Shown here piece after piece: positions 33,635 through 40,279 of a stretch of DNA of 40,279 nt. The first letter of the stretch is position 1; every line of letters starts with the position of its first letter. Source of the DNA: an uncultured Oscillospiraceae bacterium (GTDB lineage Bacteria > Bacillota > Clostridia > Oscillospirales > Oscillospiraceae); contig CATNCS010000016.1 in assembly GCA_950097245.1 (NCBI GenBank), positions 1 through 40,279 of the forward strand, written 5' to 3'. Under the pieces are notes generated by a model. The model did no database searches. It saw only the letters and a program-made list of their open reading frames with translations, and had not been told where the DNA came from. The translations under genes were made by a program, and so were the position numbers.

Positions 33635-34225
33635 ATGGTTGTGCTGGGCATTACCGGCCCCACCGGGGCGGGAAAGACCACGCTGCTCCAAGAGGTGGAG
33701 CGGCTGGGGGGAGCGGTGATCGACTGCGACGCCGTCTACCACGGGCTTCTGGAAAGGGATACCGCCTTACAGAGTGCTCTGGAGAGGGAGTTCGGCCCCC
33801 TGCGGGATGAAAAAGGCCGCATCGACCGGAAGAAGCTGGGGCGCATCGTCTTCGACGACCCGGACAAGCTGGAGCGGCTCAACGCCATCGCCTGGGAGGC
33901 GGTGGTGGGCCGCGTCCAGGCGCTCATTGAGATGTGCCGGGGGGAGGGAAAGCAGTTTGCGGCGGTGGATGCCATCGCTCTGCTGGAGAGCCCCCTGAAA
34001 GAATTATGTCAACTTACAGTGGCCGTCCTGGCCCCGTCTCAGGTGCGGGTGCGCCGCATCATGGCCCGGGAGGGCATCTCGGAGGACTACGCCTGGGCCC
34101 GGGTGAAGGCCCAGAAGCCGGACGAGTATTTTTCCCAAAACTGTGACTATACTTTATATAATGACTGCCCCACGGCGGAAGAGTTTGCTCAAAGGGCACA
34201 GGAGTTTTTGTTGAAAAATCTGTAG
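33635..34225 (+). CDS. coaE: Dephospho-CoA kinase
   Basis: 196 residues. P-loop LGITGPTGAGKTTLLQEV near the N terminus, the CoaE Asp pair in GGAVIDCDAVYHGLLERD, and a lid region with RRIMAREGISEDYAWARVKAQKPDEYF. It phosphorylates dephospho-CoA in the last step of coenzyme A synthesis. The P-loop is a slight variant of the usual G-x-I-G-S-G-K. Its TAG stop (34223-34225) belongs to the end of a dispersed repeat, so the natural C terminus may have been changed by repeat insertion; the last residues are EEFAQRAQEFLLKNL. Confidence 0.9.
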   Translation: MVVLGITGPTGAGKTTLLQEVERLGGAVIDCDAVYHGLLERDTALQSALEREFGPLRDEKGRIDRKKLGRIVFDDPDKLERLNAIAWEAVVGRVQALIEMCRGEGKQFAAVDAIALLESPLKELCQLTVAVLAPSQVRVRRIMAREGISEDYAWARVKAQKPDEYFSQNCDYTLYNDCPTAEEFAQRAQEFLLKNL

Positions 34226-34290
34226 GGGCCGGCCCCCTGGCCGGCCCGCTACCTGGTACACCCGGGCCGCCGAGGGCGGCGGCCCCTACA
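34221..34290. repeat. Dispersed double-hairpin repeat, copy 4
   Basis: TGTAGGGGCCGG at the left and CGGCCCCTACA at the right, with internal hairpins GGCCGGC/GCCGGCC and GGGCCGCC/GGCGGCCC. It provides the coaE stop and ends 7 bp before the ribosome binding site region of the aminopeptidase gene. Confidence 0.8.
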
Positions 34291-34308
34291 AAAAGGAGGA
34301 AAACCACA

Positions 34309-35724
34309 ATGAGCGAGGAAAAAAAGGAACAGACAAGAGGCGAACAGCTGCGCAAGGCGCTGCTGTATGACAAGAAAAACGGCTACGACCGGCTGATCCC
34401 CGGCGAACTGGAGGCGGTAGACGCCTACTGCACCGGCTACAAGCAGTTCCTGGACGCGGGCAAGACCGAGCGGGAGTGCGTGGAACGGGCGGTGGCTCTG
34501 GCGGAGAAGGCGGGGTTTGTGCCCTACGTCCGGGGCGGCGAGCTGAAGCCGGGGGACAAGGTGTACCGGGTGAACCGGGGCAAGGCGGTTACGCTGGCCG
34601 TCATCGGCAAGCGCCCCCTGTCTGAGGGGGCCAACATCGGCGCGGCCCATATCGACTCCCCCCGGCTGGACCTGAAGCAGAACCCCCTCTACGAGGCGGA
34701 GGAGCTGGCCTACCTGAAGACCCACTACTACGGCGGCATCCGCAAATACCAGTGGGTGACCATCCCTCTGGAGCTCCACGGGGTCATTGCCCTGAAGAGC
34801 GGCCAGACCGTCCGGGTGTCCATCGGTAATGGGGAGGACGACCCCCTGTTTACCATCGACGACCTGCTGCCCCACCTGGGGGTGGAGCAGTCCAAAAAGC
34901 CTCTGGGGGAGGCCATCCCCGCCGAGAACCTGAACATTCTGGTGGGCAGCCGTCCCCTGGCCGACGACGAGGGCAAGGACCGGGTGAAGCTGGCCGCTCT
35001 GGAGCTGCTCAACCGAAAGTACGGCATCACGGAGGAGGACTTTATCTCCGCTGAGCTGTGTGCCGTCCCCGCCTTCAACGCCCGGGACATCGGCTTTGTC
35101 CGCTCCCTCATCGGCGCCTACGGCCACGACGACCGGGTGTGCGCCTACGCCGCCCTGGCCGCCCTCCTCCAGCTGGAGGCCCCGGAGTACACCGCCGTGT
35201 GTATGCTGGCTGACAAGGAGGAGATCGGCTCCGAGGGAGTCACCGGTATGAAGTCCGCCGCCTTCGATACCTTTATGGAGGACCTGTGTCAGGCCCAGGG
35301 GGTGCCGCTGCGGGTGTGCTTCGAGAAGTCCTTCTGCCTGTCCGCCGATGTCACCGCCGCCTACGACCCCAATTTTGCCGACGTCTACGAGAAGCGCAAC
35401 AGCGCCTTCGTCAACTACGGCATGGGCCTGTGCAAGTACACCGGAGCCCGGGGCAAGTCCGGGGCCTCCGACGCCTCCGCCGAGTTGGTGGCCAAGGTCC
35501 GCCGCATTCTGGACAGCGCCAATGTGGTCTGGCAGATGGCTGAGCTGGGCAAGGTAGACGCTGGCGGCGGCGGCACTGTGGCCGCCTATATGGCCGAGCG
35601 GAACATCGACACCCTGGATGCCGGAGTGCCTGTCCTGTCTATGCACGCCCCCTTCGAGACGGTGGGCAAGCTGGACTGCTATATGACCTTCAAGGGTATG
35701 AAGGCGATTTTTGAGGAAGTGTAA
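34309..35724 (+). CDS. M18 family aminopeptidase (aspartyl aminopeptidase type)
   Basis: 471 residues with AAAAGGAGG before the ATG. Metal ligands and catalytic residues of M18: His in IGAAHIDSPRLDLKQNPLYE, the Asp in SIGNGEDDPLF region, Glu-Glu in LADKEEIGSEGVTGMKS, Asp in CLSADVTAAYDPN, and the final His in LSMHAPFETVGKLD. A cytosolic dinuclear-zinc exopeptidase that removes acidic or other N-terminal residues. Preceded by a repeat and followed by a bidirectional terminator, so probably monocistronic. Confidence 0.93.
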   Translation: MSEEKKEQTRGEQLRKALLYDKKNGYDRLIPGELEAVDAYCTGYKQFLDAGKTERECVERAVALAEKAGFVPYVRGGELKPGDKVYRVNRGKAVTLAVIGKRPLSEGANIGAAHIDSPRLDLKQNPLYEAEELAYLKTHYYGGIRKYQWVTIPLELHGVIALKSGQTVRVSIGNGEDDPLFTIDDLLPHLGVEQSKKPLGEAIPAENLNILVGSRPLADDEGKDRVKLAALELLNRKYGITEEDFISAELCAVPAFNARDIGFVRSLIGAYGHDDRVCAYAALAALLQLEAPEYTAVCMLADKEEIGSEGVTGMKSAAFDTFMEDLCQAQGVPLRVCFEKSFCLSADVTAAYDPNFADVYEKRNSAFVNYGMGLCKYTGARGKSGASDASAELVAKVRRILDSANVVWQMAELGKVDAGGGGTVAAYMAERNIDTLDAGVPVLSMHAPFETVGKLDCYMTFKGMKAIFEEV

Positions 35725-35731
35725 AGGGAAA

Positions 35732-35753
35732 GGGCCTGCCAGATGGCAGGCCC
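35732..35753. terminator. Bidirectional terminator between aminopeptidase and XRE membrane gene
   Basis: Perfect 10-bp stem GGGCCTGCCA/TGGCAGGCCC with a 2-nt loop between convergent genes, followed on the plus strand by a T-rich stretch (TGAATTTTATTT). Confidence 0.8.
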
Positions 35754-35759
35754 TGAATT

Positions 35760-36350
35760 TTATTTCAGCTTCTTCTCCAGCCGCCAGACCTTGACGGCCA
35801 TAACGATACAGACGATCAATAGCAGCAGAGGTATGGTAACCAGCAGAAACATATCCAGTGGCGTGTTGGTTGGTGCAGAAGCGGTAATAATTGCGGTCGG
35901 TCCGTCTGCACCGCCGATGACACCCAGGTCTTTCGTTGAGATAACAGATATAACAGAACCTTTCAGCACCAGAACCGCATAAGTAATCAGGGGCCAGCCA
36001 AACAGCAAGCACAGTCCGCATACCGCCGTCAGACACCACCGGAACAGGCGCAGATACCGCCGGGCGGTGGTCTTTTCCGACTGCCCCATGGCCTGAGACA
36101 CCGCCGCGTCCGCCTCGGCGACAGTGAGGGTGTCCGCCTCCTGGCGCTTCCCCTGGATCAGCTCCACCAGCGATATCCCCAGCGCCTGAGCCAGGGGCTC
36201 CAGCAGCTTCACGTCGGGAAACCCTTTGCCCGTCTCCCACTTTGAGACGGCCTTGTCGGTGACATTCAGCTTGTCGGCCAGCTCCTTCTGGGTCAGGCCC
36301 AGATCCTTTCTCAGCTGGGCAATAAATGCCCCAAAGCGTTCGTTGTCCAT
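35760..36350 (-). CDS. Membrane-anchored XRE regulator with a GGADGPT motif
   Basis: 196 residues from the ATG at 36350, with AAAGGAG upstream. Residues 5-65 are a Cro/C1 helix-turn-helix (LRKDLGLTQKELADKLNVTDKAVSKWETGKGFPDVKLL). A linker and two membrane segments (about 102-131 and 166-188) follow. The loop between them contains IGGADGPTAI (145-154), a motif best known from the beta subunit of sodium-translocating decarboxylases, here without the rest of that protein. It could be a membrane-tethered sensor-repressor; the target and signal are unknown. Convergent with the aminopeptidase gene. Confidence 0.85.
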   Translation of the reverse strand: MDNERFGAFIAQLRKDLGLTQKELADKLNVTDKAVSKWETGKGFPDVKLLEPLAQALGISLVELIQGKRQEADTLTVAEADAAVSQAMGQSEKTTARRYLRLFRWCLTAVCGLCLLFGWPLITYAVLVLKGSVISVISTKDLGVIGGADGPTAIITASAPTNTPLDMFLLVTIPLLLLIVCIVMAVKVWRLEKKLK

Positions 36351-36459
36351 GTAGTTCGCTCCTTTCATAGTCCCAAGTTTAACGCAGGGCCGCAAGAAAA
36401 GCAACCTACGAAAAGTAGAGTGGCTAAAATCCGCCGTTCTGCGTATCCTAATAGGGCTA

Positions 36460-36537
36460 TGCAGGGGCGGATACCATCCGCCCGGGCGGTCATGCGGAGT
36501 ATTCTGTCAGAGTGGGCGGGTAATATCCGCCCCTGCA
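36460..36537. repeat. Dispersed double-hairpin repeat, copy 5
   Basis: TGCAGGGGCGG (36460-36470) and CCGCCCCTGCA (36527-36537) form the outer ends; internal hairpins GGCGGAT/ATCCGCC and GGCGGGTA/TATCCGCC. It lies between the divergent XRE membrane gene and tepA and probably contributes to or replaces the upstream region of tepA. Confidence 0.8.
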
Positions 36538-36555
36538 CAAAAGGAGGGAACATCC

Positions 36556-37239
36556 ATGGATGAGGAACAAAACCAGCTGCCTCAGGAGGGGGACATCCAG
36601 CCCATTGTAGACCTGGGGTCGTCTCTGATCCGTACAGATCGGGGAACCATCTATGTGCTGACCATTGTAGGCCAGATCGAGGGCCACCAGCTGCTGCCCC
36701 CCACCAGCAAAAGCACCAAGTACGAGCATGTACTGCCCCTGCTGGCCACCATCGAGGGCAGCAGAGAAATTGACGGCCTGCTCATCCTGCTGAACAACGG
36801 CGGAGGAGATGTGGAGGCGGGACTGGCTATCTCGGAAGTGATCGCCTCCATGTCCAAGCCCACCGTCTCCCTGGTGCTGGGGGGGAGCCACTCCATCGGG
36901 GTGCCGCTGGCGGTGTCGGCAAAAAAATCCTTTATTGCCCCCTCGGCGGCCATGACCATCCACCCGGTGCGGCTCAACGGCTTAGTGATTGGCGTGCCCC
37001 AGACCTTCTACTACTTTGAACGCATCCAGGAGCGGATTTTGCAGTTTGTAACCGCCAACAGCCATGTGAAGCGGGAGGCCTTTACCAAGCTTATGCTCCA
37101 GACGGGGGAGCTGGCCGCCGACGTGGGCAGCGTCATCTACGGCGAGGAGGCGGTGGAGCTGGGCCTCATCGACCGCATCGGCGGACTGTCCGACGCCCTG
37201 GAGTGCCTGTATGGGATGATTGAGGAGAAGAAAATGTAG
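36556..37239 (+). CDS. tepA: ClpP-like serine protease, TepA family
   Basis: 227 residues after AAAGGAGGG. A ClpP/crotonase-fold protein: TIYVLTIVGQIEGH start strand, LLILLNNGGGDVEAGLAISEVIAS, a GGSHSIGVPLAVSAKKSFIAPSAAMTIHP block holding the nucleophile Ser (SHSIG) and the His region, and a final VIYGEEAVELGLIDRIGG typical of ClpP relatives. TepA (translocation-enhancing protein) of Bacillus lies next to spoIIIE; here ftsK/spoIIIE follows after uppP, which supports the call. Its stop TAG is in the next repeat. Confidence 0.88.
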   Translation: MDEEQNQLPQEGDIQPIVDLGSSLIRTDRGTIYVLTIVGQIEGHQLLPPTSKSTKYEHVLPLLATIEGSREIDGLLILLNNGGGDVEAGLAISEVIASMSKPTVSLVLGGSHSIGVPLAVSAKKSFIAPSAAMTIHPVRLNGLVIGVPQTFYYFERIQERILQFVTANSHVKREAFTKLMLQTGELAADVGSVIYGEEAVELGLIDRIGGLSDALECLYGMIEEKKM

Positions 37240-37304
37240 GGGCCGCCGCCTTCAGCGGCCCGTTTTAATACCGGGCGGGGCGGCGAGGGCGCCGTCCCCC
37301 ACAT
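37234..37304. repeat. Dispersed double-hairpin repeat, copy 6
   Basis: ATGTAGGGGCCGCC at the left and CCCCCACAT at the right, more diverged than other copies. The TAG at 37237-37239 ends tepA and the ATG just before it encodes its last residue. Confidence 0.7.
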
Positions 37305-37399
37305 AACATGATAAAAACACTGGAATTTTTCCCCGACTTGTGCTAATATAGTAATTAGTGATTTTATGGGCATCTGCCCGTTATAGGGGGTACATACCT

Positions 37400-38257
37400 T
37401 TGACCTATTTCATGTCCGCTGTTCTGGGCTTTGTGCAGGGCGTAGCCGAATTTCTGCCCATCTCCAGCTCAGGCCACCTGACCCTGTTCCAGCATTTTTT
37501 CGGCATGCCGGAGCCCGACCAGCTCTTCAACGTTTTGCTCCACTTTGCCACCCTGCTGGCGGTGTGCGTGGTCTACTGGCGGGACATCTGGGAGATGATT
37601 GTGGAGTTTTTTTCCTTCTTTGCCGATCTGTTCTCCCACCGCTCCTACCGGGGAAATCCCCCGGAGGCCAGGCGGCTGGTGCTGCTCATCATTGTGGGTA
37701 CACTGCCTCTGTTTCTGGTGCTGCCCATCAAGGACAAGGTGGAGTCCTTCGGCAATAATCCCTTCTTTGTCTGCGGGGCACTGCTGGTCACCGGCTGTAT
37801 CCTGTTTCTCTCCGACCAGATGGCCAGGGGGCACAAGACTGCCCGGAGCGCCACTCTGCTGGACGTGCTGCTGGTGGGGGTGGCTCAGGGAGCAGCTACC
37901 ATCCCGGGACTGTCCCGGTCGGGCTGCACCATCTCCGCCGGTATGGCCCGGGGGTTTGACCGGAAGTTTGCCGTGCGCTACTCCTTCCTCATGTCCCTGC
38001 CCGCCGTGCTGGGAGCCACTCTGCTGGAGGTGCTGGACGTGATGGAGGTGGAGGGCGGCTTCCCGGCGGAAAATATCCCCAGGTATCTGTTGGGGATGGC
38101 TGTGGCCGCTGTGGTTGGCTATTTTTCCATCCAGCTGGTGAAGCTGCTGGCTGACAAGGGCCGCTTTGGGGCCTTCGCCTTCTACTGCTGGGGGGCGGGC
38201 GCACTGTTTATCCTGCTGAATATCATGGGCTGGACCTTTGTGCCCCCGGCGGCATAA
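37400..38257 (+). CDS. uppP: Undecaprenyl-diphosphate phosphatase
   Basis: 285 residues from a TTG at 37400, with AGGGGG nine bases upstream; it then reads MTYFMSAVLGFVQG, the expected family start. An ATG at 37412 is the alternative. Both catalytic regions are clear: QGVAEFLPISSSGHL near residue 15 and TIPGLSRSGCTIS near 175. About eight membrane segments. It recycles undecaprenyl diphosphate to the monophosphate carrier for cell-wall synthesis; overexpression gives bacitracin resistance. Functionally linked to ddl and murF in the same window. Confidence 0.94.
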   Translation: MTYFMSAVLGFVQGVAEFLPISSSGHLTLFQHFFGMPEPDQLFNVLLHFATLLAVCVVYWRDIWEMIVEFFSFFADLFSHRSYRGNPPEARRLVLLIIVGTLPLFLVLPIKDKVESFGNNPFFVCGALLVTGCILFLSDQMARGHKTARSATLLDVLLVGVAQGAATIPGLSRSGCTISAGMARGFDRKFAVRYSFLMSLPAVLGATLLEVLDVMEVEGGFPAENIPRYLLGMAVAAVVGYFSIQLVKLLADKGRFGAFAFYCWGAGALFILLNIMGWTFVPPAA

Positions 38258-38264
38258 TACGAAA

Positions 38265-38339
38265 GTAGGGGGCGGCCTCTGTGCCGCCCTATCCCAAGAT
38301 ATCTGGTGCAGCGGGGCGGCGCTGAGGCCGCCCCCTACA
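38265..38339. repeat. Dispersed double-hairpin repeat, copy 7
   Basis: GTAGGGGGCGGCC at the left and GGCCGCCCCCTAC at the right are perfect 13-bp inverted ends; the centre holds a second pair (CTGTGCCGCCC, CGGGGCGGCGC). It fills the gap between uppP and ftsK; the ribosome binding site (AAAGGAAG) follows it. Confidence 0.8.
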
Positions 38340-38361
38340 GTGTTGAAAGGAAGTTTACATA

Positions 38362-40279
38362 ATGGCGACACAAAAGAAAACAGGGGGGAGCCGGGCTGCC
38401 TCCGGCAGCAGCCGGACCAAGTCCAGGAGCCGGCAGTCCGCTTCCCAGCGGCCTGTCCGCCGGGAGGTTGGGGCAATGGTATGCCTGCTGCTGGCTGTCT
38501 TCTCCGCCCTGGGCTATTTCAACATGCAGGCCATTTTTATTACCTGGTTCTGCTCCCTGCTCAAGGGACTGCTGGGTTACGGTTTTTTGCTTGTACCTCC
38601 GGCCCTGCTGCTGGGCTCCTTCATCCTGGCTTTTCACCGGGGCCGTCCGGTGCGGCTCCGGCTCACCTGCGCTCTGCTGCTGCCTCTGATTTTTTCCTGT
38701 CTGATCCATGGCATGCTTATTGATCCCATGGAGTGGAACGCCGGGCTCTGGGGAGGGCTGATGGAGAGCGGACGGGCACTGCGGTCCGGAGGAGCGCTGG
38801 GAGGGGTTATCGCCCAGAGCTTTGTCTCCCTGTTCACCGCTCTGGGGGCCACCATCGTCTTTGTCATCGCCGGGGTTTTTGTCGGGCTGGCTGCCTTTGA
38901 TCGCTCCATTGTAGACGTGGCCGATTGGGTTTTCAACCGTCCCCGCTATGAGTATGAGCCAGAACCCGCTCCCCGCCGGGACCGCCGCCAGTCCCAGAGC
39001 CGGGAGCGGTATGAGGAGCCCGCACCATCCCGTGCCGGAACCCGCTCCGCCATTGACATTCCTGTAGAGGACGGCCCGCTGGTGGGCAGGGAGCCCCCAA
39101 AAAAGAGAGGTTTTTTCAACCGCAGCCCCCGGGTGCCCACTCCGGACCAGATGCTCCGGCCCAGAGAGGAGACGGCGGAGCCCGTTTCGGTGGAGGAAGA
39201 GGATGAGCCTGAGGCTGTGGAGGTGGAGTTCCCCACAATCTCCAAGCCGGAGCCCATCACCAAGCCCGGCCAGGGACAGGCTCTGCCTGTAGAGACGGAC
39301 GTTGTCCGTCCGCAGAATGTTGAGGAGCCTCCGGAGAAAGGGGCGGATGATATCCGCTCCTACAGTCCTCCGGAGGAGGAGACAGCGCCTCCCGCGCCCC
39401 CGGTCCCGCCCGCCGCCCCCAAGCCCGCGCCAGCTGCCCCGGCGGAGCCGGTTCTGACCAAGGTGACAGCGCAGGATGCCGCCAGCGAGGCCGCCCAGCT
39501 GGAGGCGGAAATCCAGCAGACCATGGAGCAGGGGACAGCTCCCTACCAGTATCCGCCCCTGTCCCTTCTGCGGGAGAGTGCCGGCAGTCTGGGCGGCGAG
39601 GCCCTCAGCGAGCTCAACGCCAACCGCCAGCGGCTGGGGGACACCATCCACTCCTTCGGGATCGACGCCAACATCATCAATGTGGTTCGGGGCCCCTCGG
39701 TCACCCGGTATGAGCTGGCCCTGGAGCAGGGGGTCAAGCTGAACAAGCTGACCAATCTGGCTGATGACATTGCCCTGGCTCTGGGGGCCACTGGTGTGCG
39801 GATTGCCCCTATCCCCGATAAAATTTCGGTGGTGGGCATCGAGGTGCCCAACAAGGTGGTCTCCCCGGTGAGCATCCATGAGGTCATCGGCTCCCGGAAT
39901 TTTACCGACAGCCGGTCGAAGACCTCCTTCGCCGTGGGCAAGGACATCAGCGGACAGGCCATCATTGGCGATATCGGCAGACTGCCCCATCTGCTTATCG
40001 CCGGCACCACCGGCTCGGGCAAGTCGGTGTGTACCAACACCATCATTACCTCCCTGCTGTACAAGGCTACCCCGGAGGAGGTCCGCCTCATCATGGTGGA
40101 CCCCAAAATGGTGGAGCTGGGCATCTACAACGGCATCCCCCACCTGCTCATCCCCGTAGTGACAGACCCAAAGAAGGCTGCCGGGGCCCTCCAGTGGGCG
40201 GTTACCGAGATGATGAAGCGCTACCGTACCTTCTCCGAGGTGGGGGTGCGCAAGCTGGAGGAGTATAACGCCTACGCAG
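38362..40279 (+). CDS. DNA translocase FtsK/SpoIIIE, 3' end beyond the window
   Basis: At least 639 residues, open at the right edge. A basic N terminus and about four membrane segments (about 35-195) precede a long acidic, proline-rich linker (about 200-375). Then come the alpha domain (NVVRGPSVTRYELALEQGVKLNKLTNLADDIALAL) and the beta motor with Walker A GTTGSGKS at about 548-555 and LIMVDPKMVELGIYNGIPHLL (Walker B). The gamma domain is off the window. It pumps chromosomal DNA through the division or sporulation septum. The linker contains a repeat-like segment (39289-39364) read in frame. Near tepA, as in Bacillus, where the homologue is spoIIIE. Confidence 0.95.
   Translation, partial: MATQKKTGGSRAASGSSRTKSRSRQSASQRPVRREVGAMVCLLLAVFSALGYFNMQAIFITWFCSLLKGLLGYGFLLVPPALLLGSFILAFHRGRPVRLRLTCALLLPLIFSCLIHGMLIDPMEWNAGLWGGLMESGRALRSGGALGGVIAQSFVSLFTALGATIVFVIAGVFVGLAAFDRSIVDVADWVFNRPRYEYEPEPAPRRDRRQSQSRERYEEPAPSRAGTRSAIDIPVEDGPLVGREPPKKRGFFNRSPRVPTPDQMLRPREETAEPVSVEEEDEPEAVEVEFPTISKPEPITKPGQGQALPVETDVVRPQNVEEPPEKGADDIRSYSPPEEETAPPAPPVPPAAPKPAPAAPAEPVLTKVTAQDAASEAAQLEAEIQQTMEQGTAPYQYPPLSLLRESAGSLGGEALSELNANRQRLGDTIHSFGIDANIINVVRGPSVTRYELALEQGVKLNKLTNLADDIALALGATGVRIAPIPDKISVVGIEVPNKVVSPVSIHEVIGSRNFTDSRSKTSFAVGKDISGQAIIGDIGRLPHLLIAGTTGSGKSVCTNTIITSLLYKATPEEVRLIMVDPKMVELGIYNGIPHLLIPVVTDPKKAAGALQWAVTEMMKRYRTFSEVGVRKLEEYNAYA
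39289..39364 (+). repeat. Dispersed repeat inside the ftsK coding sequence, copy 8
   Basis: TGTAGAGACGGACGTTGTCC at the left and a GGGGCGGATGATATCCGCTC stretch ending CTACA at the right. This is the same pattern of inverted ends plus two hairpins (GGACG/CGTCC-type and GGCGGAT/ATCCGCT-type) seen in the intergenic copies. It encodes linker residues about 310-335 (VETDVVRPQNVEEPPEKGAD and onwards) with no stop. Somewhat diverged, as expected for an old insertion under selection. Confidence 0.65.

Noticed and set aside
31442-39364. CRISPR-like array
   Set aside because: The repeats are palindromic, of variable sequence, spread by gene-length distances and unaccompanied by cas genes.
38335-40143. 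602-codon open frame antisense to ftsK
   Set aside because: The sense strand encodes the conserved FtsK motor and membrane domains; the antisense translation is low-complexity.

Overview
High-GC (roughly 60% or more) Gram-positive chromosomal DNA. Gene content and layout fit a gut-type clostridium of the Oscillospiraceae (the Flavonifractor/Lawsonibacter/Oscillibacter neighbourhood). This placement is inferred from codon use, Clostridia-style gene families (ThrE split pair, MutS2, CBS-type family II pyrophosphatase, TepA next to FtsK/SpoIIIE), strong RBS sites and the type of interspersed repeats. No marker gene settles the genus. I see no prophage, transposase, CRISPR array, rRNA or tRNA.

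Layout. 0.2-1.4 kb: split ThrE-type exporter pair (+). 1.4-3.3 kb: MATE efflux pump and MarR regulator (-) behind a consensus promoter with a perfect 26-bp palindrome. 3.4-6.3 kb (-): Gate-domain membrane protein, NIF3-like metalloprotein and an MpsC/DUF2294-like protein. 6.5-8.2 kb (+): CBS/DRTGG family II pyrophosphatase. 8.4-14.6 kb (+): F-type ATP synthase operon atpB-E-F-(delta'-alpha)-G-D-C. It has no separate atpH: the C-terminal domain of delta is fused to the N terminus of alpha and the N-terminal domain of delta is absent. A DUF2971 gene follows closely, then rpoN (sigma-54) and a ROK regulator. 18.2-20.4 kb: ferredoxin-type aldo/keto reductase divergent from a MerR regulator (classic 19-bp-spacer promoter) and a DUF6194 gene. 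20.4-24.0 kb: mutS2, an unknown coiled-coil protein and a leucine-rich-repeat fragment. 24.06-24.42 kb: RNase P RNA (-).

24.6-29.6 kb (+): ddl, murF, an ABC-F ATPase and a YdcF/DUF218 protein, tightly packed. 29.6-30.2 kb: a small divergent DUF6809-like/XRE pair with overlapping promoters. 30.18-30.33 kb: a 151-bp MITE-like element with perfect 27-bp terminal inverted repeats. 30.4-40.3 kb: prfA, an 85-residue orphan, a HAD phosphatase, tsaC/sua5, coaE, an M18 aminopeptidase, a membrane-anchored XRE protein, tepA, uppP and the start of ftsK/spoIIIE, which runs off the window.

The 31-39 kb part is peppered with about 75-bp double-hairpin repeats carrying GTAGGGG ends. Three of them supply the stop codon of the preceding gene and one appears to sit in frame inside ftsK. 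The most unusual feature is the delta'-alpha ATP synthase fusion. Its in-frame internal ATG could yield a normal-length, unfused alpha subunit.
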